The notes under the pieces were generated by a model. It did not search any database, was not told where the DNA came from, and saw only the letters and a list, made by a program, of their open reading frames with translations. Of a DNA stretch of 64,000 nucleotides, positions 33,461 to 42,518 are shown piece by piece. Source of the DNA: Aeromicrobium sp. Root344 (GTDB lineage Bacteria > Actinomycetota > Actinomycetes > Propionibacteriales > Nocardioidaceae); NCBI RefSeq assembly GCF_001425755.1, contig NZ_LMDH01000001.1, positions 2,001,517 to 2,065,516 of the forward strand, written 5' to 3'. The position numbers and the translations under genes were made by a program. How positions within the stretch are numbered: position 1 is the stretch's first letter; each line of letters opens with the position of its first letter.

Positions 33461-33483
33461 GGCCATGGTGGAACACCGTGGCC
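33461..33483. repeat. hairpin in the glnR-moaD divergent gap
   Basis: GGCCATGGTG-GAA-CACCGTGGCC pairs 9 of 10 bases (the mismatch can be a G-U pair in RNA of one strand). It lies 60 bases upstream of glnR and 54 bases upstream of the MoaD-like gene. It could be a transcript leader structure or a protein site; no function is assigned. Confidence 0.4.
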
Positions 33484-33536
33484 TCGTTGCATGGTCAACA
33501 ATACTTCATGTGTCGGAACAATTGCCACGCGGTGAC

Positions 33537-33803
33537 GTGAATGAGAACGACGTCACAGTGCACTACTGGGCTGCCGCGCGGGCGGCCGCAGGCGTGGCCG
33601 AGGAGCACGTGCCGACCGGCACCTTGGCCGATCTGCTGGTGGTGATCAGCAGCCGGCACCGCGACCGCGACCGCTTCGACGACGTCATCGCGACGTGCTC
33701 GATCCTGGTCGGGGACACCCCGGTCGGCGCCCGTGAACCGGCCACGATCGCGCTGCACGCCGGCGACACGGTGGAGTTCCTGCCACCCTTCGCCGGCGGT
33801 TAG
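33537..33803 (+). CDS. MoaD/ThiS-type sulfur carrier protein
   Basis: 88-residue beta-grasp protein ending in the diagnostic Gly-Gly (LPPFAGG). The ending is thiocarboxylated by an adenylyltransferase and delivers sulfur for molybdopterin (MoaD) or thiazole (ThiS). YWAAARAAAGVAEEH near the N-terminus is the MoaD-like opening. No MoaE, MoeB or other cofactor gene is in the window, so the partner cannot be named. GTG 33537 is chosen by homology of the first strand; there is no good ribosome binding site, and longer frames have no support. Confidence 0.8.
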   Translation: MNENDVTVHYWAAARAAAGVAEEHVPTGTLADLLVVISSRHRDRDRFDDVIATCSILVGDTPVGAREPATIALHAGDTVEFLPPFAGG

Positions 33804-33840
33804 CACTCGCCGATCCGACGCCTACTGGCATCATGCGGGG

Positions 33841-34647
33841 GTGCCACGCCTCGGTTCGACCATGCTCTCGCTCGCGCTGGCCGGTGCGATCACGCTCGCG
33901 GCCTACGCCGACCCGGTGTTCGTCGGCGCTGCGGTGGTCCTCGTCCAGGTCCTCATCGCGCTGGCGCCCAGCGCCGTCGACGCGACGGGTCACTCCATCC
34001 GGTCGCCGCACTTCGTGGCGGCGTTGAGCGGCGGCCTCGTCGCGACAGCGATCACGCTGGCGCCGGACCTGCTCAGCGGCGCCACCGGCACGTCACCCGA
34101 TGTCGTCGGCGCCACCGACAGCGGGATGCTGGCCGGCATCCTCCCGGCGATCGCGGTCTCGGTCTTCGTGGCGCTGATCGCGCAGATGCTCCGCACCGAC
34201 GGCCGCCCCGACCTGGTCCTGTCCACCGCGTACGCCGTCACGCTCGGGGCGTTCGCTGCACTGTCGGCTGGCTGGATCGGCGCCGCCCAGTCCCTCGGCG
34301 ACGCGGAGGCGGTGGCGGTGGGCGCTGCCGGTCTCGCCGCCGGACTGCTGGTCTGGCTGATCCCGGTCGACCGGTTCGTCTGCGCGATCTTCGCGGTCGT
34401 CGCCGGAGCGGGTGCCGGCGCCGCCGTCACGCTGGCCCTGGACTCGACCCTGACGTGGGCCTTCGGCATCACGGTGGGCTCGGCCACGGCGTTGTTCGGC
34501 GTGCTGGGCCAGGTGCTCGGCCGGGCCTGGTCCCGCGGGCACACGCACGCGGCGGCCGGCTGGGGCTTCCCCGGGGCGATGTCGATCGCCCTCGCGGCGC
34601 CCCTCGTCTACGTCGGTGGCCAGCTCGTGGGTGCGCCCGGCCTCTGA
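33841..34647 (+). CDS. hypothetical integral membrane protein
   Basis: 268 residues with about eight hydrophobic segments, alanine- and valine-rich (AVVLVQVLIALAPSAVDATG, ILPAIAVSVFVALIAQML, AEAVAVGAAGLAAGLLVWLI). No family was recognised with certainty. GTG 33841 follows a GCGGG stretch. It abuts, tail to tail and without a gap, the nucleotidyltransferase-like gene of the lasso cluster. Nothing ties it to that cluster beyond proximity. Its central GRPDLVLSTAYAVTLGAFAA segment is the least hydrophobic connection. Confidence 0.75.
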   Translation: MPRLGSTMLSLALAGAITLAAYADPVFVGAAVVLVQVLIALAPSAVDATGHSIRSPHFVAALSGGLVATAITLAPDLLSGATGTSPDVVGATDSGMLAGILPAIAVSVFVALIAQMLRTDGRPDLVLSTAYAVTLGAFAALSAGWIGAAQSLGDAEAVAVGAAGLAAGLLVWLIPVDRFVCAIFAVVAGAGAGAAVTLALDSTLTWAFGITVGSATALFGVLGQVLGRAWSRGHTHAAAGWGFPGAMSIALAAPLVYVGGQLVGAPGL

Positions 34648-35634
34648 TCAGCCGGCCGAGGACTGGTCGGCAGTCTCCCGCCGCGCGCGCCGTACGAGCC
34701 GCAGCACCCGCGGTGCGCGAGCGACCAACGAGAACGGCCAGGTCAGCCGTACGACCGTCAGCCCGAGCCACCCGCGTCGTGCCAAGGGACGGTGGGCGCG
34801 GAGGTGGTCGGCCGAGGGGAAGACGATGTTGAGCACGATGCGCACGCGTTCACGCCAGCGCTTGGCGTCCTCGAAGCGCTCGAGCAGCAGTGCGGCGGCC
34901 GCCGCGGGCGCGGGGTCGTTGCCGGGCCCGGCCAGATCGCGAGCCACGACACTGGCCGACAGCTGGGCGGGCAGGTCCAGCCGGGCCGCGAGCTCGCGAC
35001 CTGCCGGATGGTGGGACAGCCCGAGAGCGAACGACTCCTCGGCTCCGCACGCCTCGGCCCGCCGAGCGGCCTCCGCCCAGGTCGCGTCGTCGAACCGCGC
35101 GAACGCCCGCGCGAGGTCTTCGGTCGCCTTGGCGGTGCGCGCCACGGCCGTGTCGTGCAGCGTCACGATGAGGGCGCACCCGGCGGCATCCGGGACGCGT
35201 ACGACGTGGCGCTGCACCGTCAGCTCGTCGGTGTGCTGGGTCATCACGGACCAGAACGCCCCGAAGTCACGGATGCCGTGGAACCCGCGATGCAGGTCCA
35301 CCTGGGCCGGTGCCGGGCCCTCGCGCTCCCACGGGGTGACGGGCATCCACTCGCGCTCGACGGGACGCAGCCGGCCGAGACCTGGTCGGAAGCCGCACGC
35401 CTCCAGCACATCCTCGGCGGACCGGAACGCCTCGGGCGCCACCAACAGGTCGATGTCGACGTACGTCCGCTGGTCGGGGTCCTCGGCATAGAGCCAGCGC
35501 ACCGTCGCCGGCCCCTTCAACAGCACCGAGTCGATGCCTTCACGAGCCAGTGCCGCAGTCACCTCTGCGGTTGCCAGGTCCAGGCTGAGCGCCTGGACGG
35601 CGGCCCTCACGTGGGAGGGCACACGTTGGCTCAT
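34648..35634 (-). CDS. nucleotidyltransferase-like protein of the lasso-peptide cluster (PF14907 type)
   Basis: 328 residues. The N-terminal half has the nucleotidyltransferase-like core found in RiPP clusters: GIDSVLLKGPATVRWLYAED (Lys-Gly motif), then YVDIDLLVAPEAFRSAEDVL with the DxDLLV metal-binding acidic pair, and VDLHRGFHG. The C-terminal half is helical. Members of this group accompany many lasso-peptide and related RiPP gene sets, and their reaction is not generally settled. The gene is divergent from the B1 gene, with 92 bases between the starts. This suggests a shared control region but separate transcription. It may modify the peptide or act in self-protection; neither is shown. 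Confidence 0.8.
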   Translation of the reverse strand: MSQRVPSHVRAAVQALSLDLATAEVTAALAREGIDSVLLKGPATVRWLYAEDPDQRTYVDIDLLVAPEAFRSAEDVLEACGFRPGLGRLRPVEREWMPVTPWEREGPAPAQVDLHRGFHGIRDFGAFWSVMTQHTDELTVQRHVVRVPDAAGCALIVTLHDTAVARTAKATEDLARAFARFDDATWAEAARRAEACGAEESFALGLSHHPAGRELAARLDLPAQLSASVVARDLAGPGNDPAPAAAAALLLERFEDAKRWRERVRIVLNIVFPSADHLRAHRPLARRGWLGLTVVRLTWPFSLVARAPRVLRLVRRARRETADQSSAG

Positions 35635-35726
35635 TCGGGGCAGATCTCCACCGGATCAATGCTACATTCGCTCGCGTTCGGGGCCGCCTTCGGCGATCGA
35701 TTCGGTCGTCACAAGGGAGTATGCGC

Positions 35727-36017
35727 ATGGCTCCGTCCCGAGTGTCCGCCACCACCACGTTGCGCGCCTCGGAGCACGTCCTGCTGCGACAGGCGGGCGA
35801 CGAGACGGTCCTGCTCGACCTGACGAGCGAGGAGTTCTTCGGCCTCGACGGGGCTGGTGCACGGATGTACGAGCTGCTCGCCGAGCCCCGCACGATCGAC
35901 GCCGTCGCCGATGTCATGGTCGATGAGTACGACGTCGGGCGGGACCAGCTGGTCACCGATCTCCTGGACCTGGCAGCTGAGCTGGTGGCGCGGGGCCTGG
36001 TCGTCGCCGATGAGTGA
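35727..36017 (+). CDS. PqqD-family RRE protein (lasso B1)
   Basis: 96-residue PqqD-like winged helix that acts as the RiPP recognition element. It binds the leader of the precursor and presents it to the peptidase and cyclase. Typical features are VLLRQAGDETVLLDLTSEEF (beta hairpin), FGLDGAGARMYELLAEPRTI and the helical end LLDLAAELVARGLVVADE. It is a stand-alone protein, so the leader peptidase function is split (B1 here, B2 at 40836), as usual in actinobacterial lasso clusters. ATG 35727 is favoured over 35721 because AAGGGAG then has a proper 7-base spacing. Confidence 0.88.
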   Translation: MAPSRVSATTTLRASEHVLLRQAGDETVLLDLTSEEFFGLDGAGARMYELLAEPRTIDAVADVMVDEYDVGRDQLVTDLLDLAAELVARGLVVADE

Positions 36018-36032
36018 GCAGGTTCGTCGCGG

Positions 36033-37892
36033 GTGAGCGGATTCGCGGTCCTGCTGTCAGGCGTCGAGCCGTTCCCCGATGACATCGTGCGGAAGGTGGC
36101 CGCAGCCATCGCGCCCCGCGGCCGGGACCACGAGTCGAGTCGCACGGTCGGTCGGTGCACGCTCCTCCACGCAGCCTTGTGGACGACGCCCGAGGCGGCC
36201 CACGAGGACCAGCCGCAGCGACATCCCGGCCGGGACGTGTGGCTGACGGCGGACGCACGGGTCGACAACCGGACCGAGCTCCTGGAGCGGCTGGACGACC
36301 AGGTCGAGCAGCCCCTGGACACCGACGCCGACCTGATCCTCGCGGCGTACGGGCAATGGGGTGTCGGCTGCCTCGACCACCTGGTCGGCGACTTCGCGCT
36401 CGCGCTGTGGGACGTGGAACGCGACGAGCTCATCCTGGCCCGGGACGCGTTCGGGATGCGCCCGCTCTATTGGGCCGACACCGGTTCTGGATTCATCGCG
36501 GCGTCCTCGTTGTCGGCCGTGCTGGAGGTCGCGACGGCCGCCGGGGTCGACGAGGACTATCTCGTCGGCTTTCTCGTAGACGAGCCGCCGGTCGACGGGA
36601 CGATCTGGTCGGGGGTCCACCGGTTGCCGCCCGGGCACCGGCTGCGTCTCGGGGCTGCCGGGCCGGTGGTCGAGCGCTGGTGGAACCCCTCGATCGAGCC
36701 GCTCGAGCTGTCGGTCGACGAGTCGGTGAGCCGCCTCCGTGACTGCTTCGACGAGGCCGTGCGCTCTCGGCTCCGCAGCTGCGACGGTGTCGCCGTGGAG
36801 CTCAGCGGTGGCCTCGACTCGTCGACCGTCGCCGCCACCGCGGTCGGTCTCGGCGCGACGGTCACGGCCCTCACCTGTGCCTTCGACGACGCCGAGGCCG
36901 ACGAGCTGGACCACGCTGCGGCGGTCGCCGCGCACCTCGGGCTCGACGTCGAGGTCCTCGCGGTTGGGGACATCGCGCCACTCGACCTCGCGGCGGACGT
37001 GGCAGCACAGCGACAGCCGCTCTATTCCATCGACGCGGCCGACACCGCCGCACGCCATGCCGCCGCCGGTGCGCTCGGGTGCTCGGTCCTGCTGAGTGGT
37101 GTCGGTGGCGACGAGGCGTTGTACGGCTCGAGTCTCGCGCCGGTCGACCTCGCCCTGTCCGGACACCCGGGCCGTGGCTATCGGTGGCTGCGCCGGGACG
37201 GTCGCCCACGAGTTGCCGCTCTAGGCCGCCTCGCCCGTGCGGTCGCGCGAGAAGTGACGCGCGCTCGCGCCCGCCGTCGCCCCGAAGGAATGGTCGCCCG
37301 CCTCATGACGGCACGTCAGGAGCGGAAGCGGGCCGGCGACCATCCCTGGCTCCGGTCGGCGCACCCGCCGAGCGTCGCGGACCCGCTCGACACCGGCTCG
37401 CCCGCGAAGCGGGAGCAGCGCGACTACTACGTCGCGACGCCCTACAACCCCATCGCGTACGAGCAGACCGATCGTCTCGCCGCCGAGCAGCACGTCGAGG
37501 TCCGCTGTCCGTTCCTCGACCGCCGGTTGGTCGAGCTCGTCCTGCGACTTCCCGAGGAGCGGATCCGGCTCGACGGCGACTACCGCGGCCTGCACCGCCG
37601 CGCCTTCGGCGATCGCCTGCCGCCGTCCGTCGTGACGAGGACCGACAAGGCGGAGCTGACCCGGCCGTTCATCCGCAAGATGTTCGCCGCCTTCGACCGG
37701 CCCGCCGCCGAGCGCGCCCTGTCCGCGCTAGACGAACGCATCGACGTGGCCGCCTTCCTGCGGACGTACGACGCGGGGGAGCGGGCGTTCGACCGGCCCC
37801 GGGGCGAGCCTCAGGGATTCCAGCTCTGGCTGGCGCTCAGCGCGGGAGCCACGGTGCTGCAGGCGCGAGTCGGGCATTCGCGTAACGCGTAA
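36033..37892 (+). CDS. asparagine-synthetase-like lasso cyclase (C protein)
   Basis: 619-residue homologue of asparagine synthetase B that in lasso biosynthesis adenylates an Asp or Glu side chain and closes the macrolactam with the core N-terminus. The ATP-pyrophosphatase motif SGGLDSS is at 258-264. The second half carries SGVGGDEALYGSS and VRCPFLDRRLVELVLRLPEE, typical of the synthetase domain. The N-terminal glutaminase fold is present (residues 1-210) but begins Met-Ser-Gly, lacking the Cys2 nucleophile, so it should not hydrolyse glutamine; this is the expected condition for a cyclase. GTG 36033 is 15 bases after the B1 stop. Confidence 0.88.
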   Translation: MSGFAVLLSGVEPFPDDIVRKVAAAIAPRGRDHESSRTVGRCTLLHAALWTTPEAAHEDQPQRHPGRDVWLTADARVDNRTELLERLDDQVEQPLDTDADLILAAYGQWGVGCLDHLVGDFALALWDVERDELILARDAFGMRPLYWADTGSGFIAASSLSAVLEVATAAGVDEDYLVGFLVDEPPVDGTIWSGVHRLPPGHRLRLGAAGPVVERWWNPSIEPLELSVDESVSRLRDCFDEAVRSRLRSCDGVAVELSGGLDSSTVAATAVGLGATVTALTCAFDDAEADELDHAAAVAAHLGLDVEVLAVGDIAPLDLAADVAAQRQPLYSIDAADTAARHAAAGALGCSVLLSGVGGDEALYGSSLAPVDLALSGHPGRGYRWLRRDGRPRVAALGRLARAVAREVTRARARRRPEGMVARLMTARQERKRAGDHPWLRSAHPPSVADPLDTGSPAKREQRDYYVATPYNPIAYEQTDRLAAEQHVEVRCPFLDRRLVELVLRLPEERIRLDGDYRGLHRRAFGDRLPPSVVTRTDKAELTRPFIRKMFAAFDRPAAERALSALDERIDVAAFLRTYDAGERAFDRPRGEPQGFQLWLALSAGATVLQARVGHSRNA

Positions 37893-37967
37893 ACGGATTT
37901 GCCGTTAGTCTGGGAGGTACTCCCCATCATTCTGGTGTTACTCCCACTCGCAGAATTGAAGACTCCC

Positions 37968-38099
37968 ATGAACCACAGCAAGAACACGCCTGTCTACGTG
38001 CGCCCCCAGCTGCGTTCCTACGGGGCCATCACCCAGGTCGTCCAGGGCAAGTCCGGCATCGGCCTCGACGGCAGCTCCGGCAAGATCGGCAAGAAGTAG
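37968..38099 (+). CDS. lasso-peptide-type RiPP precursor
   Basis: 43-residue precursor. The leader (residues 1-26) contains Y10-V-R-P13-Q-L15, the YxxPxL motif bound by the RRE, then G19 and a Thr/Val-rich end. The most likely core is GKSGIGLDGSSGKIGKK (27-43): Gly1 as ring amine and Asp8 as ring acid give an 8-residue macrolactam with a 9-residue tail. The residue two before the core is Val, not the usual Thr. The core has no aromatic residue and carries four Lys, odd for a lasso tail that needs bulky plugs. The gene follows the cyclase by 75 bases, with a possible own promoter (TAGTCT, 37906-37911). GAAG is the only ribosome-binding-like sequence near ATG 37968. Confidence 0.8.
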   Translation: MNHSKNTPVYVRPQLRSYGAITQVVQGKSGIGLDGSSGKIGKK

Positions 38100-38120
38100 C
38101 CTGGTCGAAGAGGTCTGGAG

Positions 38121-38136
38121 CGCCCCCACGCGGGCG
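38121..38136 (+). promoter_or_regulatory. small hairpin between precursor and kinase genes
   Basis: CGCCC-N6-GGGCG in the 45-base gap after the precursor gene. A partial terminator or RNA-stabilising stem here would raise the precursor message above that of the enzymes. The stem is only five GC pairs, so confidence is modest. Confidence 0.35.
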
Positions 38137-38144
38137 GTCTGGTC

Positions 38145-39031
38145 ATGTACGAGGCCTACGGCCTGTCCGTCGATTCCGCGATCCCGCTTCCGCTTGAGCC
38201 CTCGACCGGTCTGACTGCCGATGTCGAGATCCGCCGTGGGACGGTCGACTGCTCGGACATACGTTTTGCCGCTCTCGACGCCGGTGACGACGCCTGGCTC
38301 GAGAAGGGCTGGGGCGCGTCGCGCGTCGTCCTGAGGTTCGTGGAGATGACGGTCGAGCTGTCGACGCGCCAGCCGCTCATCACGGTGGACGTCACCAGCA
38401 CCCACGACGCCGACCACGTCGCGCACCTCGTCCTCGACCACGTCGTCCCGCAGTGGCTCGCGATGCGGGGCGACCTCGTCCTGCACGCCGGCGCCGTCCA
38501 GACGCCTGGTGGCAGCGCCGTCGCGTTCGTCGGCGAGAGCGGGCGCGGCAAGTCGACAACCACGACCGGGCTCGCCCAGCTCGGGTGGCGGTTCGTGGCA
38601 GATGACGCCTGTCGCGTCGTGTCGGCCGGGTCGTCCCACGAGATCGTGCCGAGCTATCCGGGCGTACGCCTTCTCGCGCCGAGCCGTGCGGCCCTCGTGC
38701 CGGAGCTGCCGTCGACGCCGATGGCGGACGGTGCCACCAAGCACCGCGTCACGCCCGACATCCGGTCGGTCACCGGACCGGCGCCGCTGTCGCTTGTCGT
38801 CGAGCTCGGGAGCAACGCTGAGCTCGCCGCCCACCGCATGACGCTGTCGGAGTCGACCGCATGCCTGGCCCGTCACTCGTTCTATCTCGCCGCGTCGCAG
38901 GACGCTGTCGCCACGCAGACCTTCCTGCTCGCCAGCGCGCTGGCCATGGACGTGCCATGCGTCCGGGTCGACTTCCCGCGCCGCTGGGACGTGTTTCCCG
39001 AGCTGGCGGCGCTCATCGAGACGACGATGCC

Positions 39032-39035
<4 letters not shown>
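38145..39035 (+). CDS. HPr-kinase-like protein of the lasso cluster (K protein)
   Basis: 296 residues related to the C-terminal domain of HPr kinase/phosphorylase. The P-loop is GESGRGKST at 130-138, preceded by LVLHAGAV with His114 and followed by the metal-binding Asp pair in FVADDACRV (153-154). Homologues in paeninodin-type lasso clusters phosphorylate a Ser of the precursor near its C-terminus. Here the peptide ends in Lys-Lys, and the possible acceptors are Ser29, Ser36, Ser37 and leader residues, so the target, if any, differs. ATG 38145 follows GGGCGG; the TGA overlaps the GTG of the transporter gene by 4 bases. Confidence 0.83.
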
Positions 39036-40835
<1,800 letters not shown>

Positions 40836-40843
<8 letters not shown>

Positions 40844-41306
40844 CCGGGCCCGCCGGATGCGCACCCGCCCGGCGTTCTGGTTCGCGCTCGTCGAGACGGT
40901 CGTCGTCATGCCCTGGGTCGCGCTGTCCCTGCGGACCCGCGGGTTCGCTCGGACGATGCAGTCCGCGGCCGGCAGCCCGGACGGAGCGTCCGCCGCAGCC
41001 CGGCGCGGCGCGCCGGTCCCGGTCGCGGTCCTGGTCGTGACGGCGGCCGTCACGACCGTGGCCGGCCGGCGACCCACGGGCTGGACCTGCCTGCCCCGCG
41101 CCGTCACGATCGTCCGGCTCGCGCGGCGGCGCGGCCACGAGGTCGAGCTGTGCGTCGGCGTGGCATCCCCGACCGAGGGAGTCCTGCCGGCCCACGCGTG
41201 GGTCGAGTACGGCGGTGTGCCGCTCAACGACACGGCAGACGTGCGCGAGCGCTACCTCGTCATCCCCGTGCCGGCGCCCACGGATCGGAACCCGGACGTG
41301 CGTTGA
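40836..41306 (+). CDS. lasso peptide B2 protein, transglutaminase-like leader peptidase
   Basis: 156-residue protease of the transglutaminase-like fold that removes the leader before cyclisation. The catalytic residues are visible: Cys85 in WTCLPRAVTI, His120 in PAHAWVEYGG and Asp132 in VPLNDTADV. The first 40 residues, with WFALVETVVVMPWVALSLRT, form the usual N-terminal hydrophobic helical region of B2 proteins. It overlaps the exporter gene by 8 bases and closes the B1-C-A-K-D-B2 operon. Confidence 0.9.
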
Positions 41307-41329
41307 GATCCGGCACGTACGCTGGACGC

Positions 41330-41758
41330 ATGGCTGGAATCGTGGCGCTCCTCGCCGCCCTCGTCCTGACGGGGATCGCGGCCTGGGCGGTCAAGGCCAA
41401 GAACGGCCGGTTCACGCATCGGCCGCCCAGCCCCGACGCGGAGGTGCTCACCGCCACCGACATCGGAGCCGAGCTCGGCGAGCGCGCGACGCTGGTCCAG
41501 TTCTCCAGCGCGTTCTGCAGTCCGTGCCGGGCAACCCGCATCCTGCTCACCGACATCGCGGCCAAGGTGGACGGTGTCACGACGGTCGACATCGACGCCG
41601 AGCAGCACCTCGACATGGTCCGCAGGCTCGGCATCATGCGGACGCCGACCGTGCTGGTGCTCGACGGCGCAGGCGTCGTCTCGACCCGGGCCTCGGGTCT
41701 TCCGAGGCGCGAACAGGTGCTCGCCGCCCTCGGACAGGCCGTCGGAGAGCGACGATAA
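41330..41758 (+). CDS. membrane-anchored thioredoxin-fold protein
   Basis: 142 residues. An N-terminal hydrophobic helix (GIVALLAALVLTGIAAWAV) anchors a thioredoxin domain with the redox motif F-C-S-P-C (about residues 61-65) and the cis-Pro in RTPTVLVLDGAG. It belongs to the small thioredoxin-like family that precedes DUF4395 and sulfurtransferase genes in actinobacteria. The gap to the next gene holds a palindrome, a promoter and a leader peptide, so the thioredoxin gene is probably a separate unit with a related role in sulfur or thiol chemistry. ATG 41330 is 23 bases after the lasso B2 gene; a functional link to the peptide is not expected but not excluded. Confidence 0.85.
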   Translation: MAGIVALLAALVLTGIAAWAVKAKNGRFTHRPPSPDAEVLTATDIGAELGERATLVQFSSAFCSPCRATRILLTDIAAKVDGVTTVDIDAEQHLDMVRRLGIMRTPTVLVLDGAGVVSTRASGLPRREQVLAALGQAVGERR

Positions 41759-41783
41759 CGGCCTGCAATGCCAAGTGCTGCGC

Positions 41784-41812
41784 CACGATGTGGGACAACC
41801 GTCCATATCGTG
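41784..41812. repeat. imperfect palindrome before the sulfur operon
   Basis: CACGAT (41784-41789) and ATCGTG (41807-41812) flank an inner GGAC-AACC-GTCC hairpin. It sits between the thioredoxin gene and the sulfur-operon promoter. It may end the upstream transcript or bind a regulator just upstream of the -35 box. Confidence 0.4.
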
Positions 41813-41823
41813 AGACTCGGGAG

Positions 41824-41851
41824 TGAACAACCCGGGAAGTGTCCCTACTCT
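41824..41851 (+). promoter_or_regulatory. promoter of the sulfur operon
   Basis: TGAACA (41824-41829), a 16-base spacer and TACTCT (41846-41851). The A of the leader-peptide ATG is 8 bases after the -10 box, where transcription should start, so the leader ORF is predicted to be leaderless. Confidence 0.45.
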
Positions 41852-41858
41852 TGAACAC

Positions 41859-41939
41859 ATGCTTGAGACGACACACCTGACGAGGCGGCGCGCAGTCGAC
41901 AACTGCCGCACCCGCTCCTCGCTGTGTCGCATGCGCTGA
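41859..41939 (+). CDS. Cys-containing regulatory leader peptide (26 aa)
   Basis: Short frame ATG 41859 to TGA 41939 coding 26 residues: an opening MLETTHLTRRR, then AVDNCRTRSSLCRMR. The pattern basic-VDxxRxxSxLCR resembles the short leader peptides annotated ahead of actinobacterial sulfur-assimilation genes. It is predicted to be leaderless. It has two Cys codons, TGC at 41904-41906 and TGT at 41925-41927, so slow decoding under cysteine shortage could signal to the downstream operon. The 66 bases to the DUF4395 gene would contain the responding RNA structure; no convincing hairpin pair could be drawn by eye. Confidence 0.6.
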   Translation: MLETTHLTRRRAVDNCRTRSSLCRMR

Positions 41940-42005
41940 CACCTCTCGTCCGTCAGTTCCCGCACGCCCAGGCCATGCCGGGCCGTGCCCCAGCGCAGGA
42001 GCACC

Positions 42006-42443
42006 ATGTCCCAACCCGCACACGTGGACCCGCGAGGTCTGCGCGTCAACGCCGGCATCACTGCCGTCGTGCTGGCCCTCGTGCTGGTCACCCCGGAGCC
42101 GGTCGACGTCGTCCTGCTGGCGGTCCAGGTCGCGGTCTTCGCGGTCTCGGCGCTGGTCAGCCTGCAGGCCTCTCCCTATGCCGTCTTCTTCACCAAGGTC
42201 GTACGTCCGCGCCTCGGACGCCCGGCTGAGCTGGAGGACGCCCGCCCGCCACGGTTCGCACAGCTCGTCGGGCTCGGCTTCACCACCGTCGCCCTGGTCG
42301 CGTTCCTCGTGGGTGCGACGACGGTCGGCTACGTCGCCACGGTGTTCGCACTCGTGGCTGCCCTGCTCAACGCTTCCGTGGGCCTGTGCCTCGGATGCGA
42401 GCTCTACCTGGCGCTGCGCCGGCTCTCGCCGGCTCGTGCCTGA
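42006..42443 (+). CDS. DUF4395 family membrane protein
   Basis: 145 residues with four hydrophobic segments (AGITAVVLALVLVTPEPVDV, LLAVQVAVFAVSALVSL, GLGFTTVALVAFLVGATTVG, VATVFALVAALLNASVGLCL). The conserved ending is GLCLGCELYLALRR with a CxxC pair at the membrane edge. DUF4395 genes regularly accompany thioredoxin and sulfurtransferase genes, as here; a role in moving or handling a sulfur species at the membrane is inferred. AGGAG lies 5 bases before ATG 42006. Confidence 0.85.
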   Translation: MSQPAHVDPRGLRVNAGITAVVLALVLVTPEPVDVVLLAVQVAVFAVSALVSLQASPYAVFFTKVVRPRLGRPAELEDARPPRFAQLVGLGFTTVALVAFLVGATTVGYVATVFALVAALLNASVGLCLGCELYLALRRLSPARA

Positions 42444-42518
42444 CAACTTCATCCGTCCACCGAACACGCACTGTCTCATCAACCAACGCCCATCCCGGGC
42501 ACACAACGGAGGTACAGC

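Noticed and set aside
36033..37892. Genuine asparagine synthetase
   Set aside because: The N-terminal Cys2 nucleophile is missing and the gene lies between B1 and the precursor. A cyclase role explains both.
37968..38099. Lanthipeptide or thiopeptide precursor
   Set aside because: The core has no Cys, there is no LanM/LanBC or YcaO gene nearby, and B1, B2 and C match lasso machinery.
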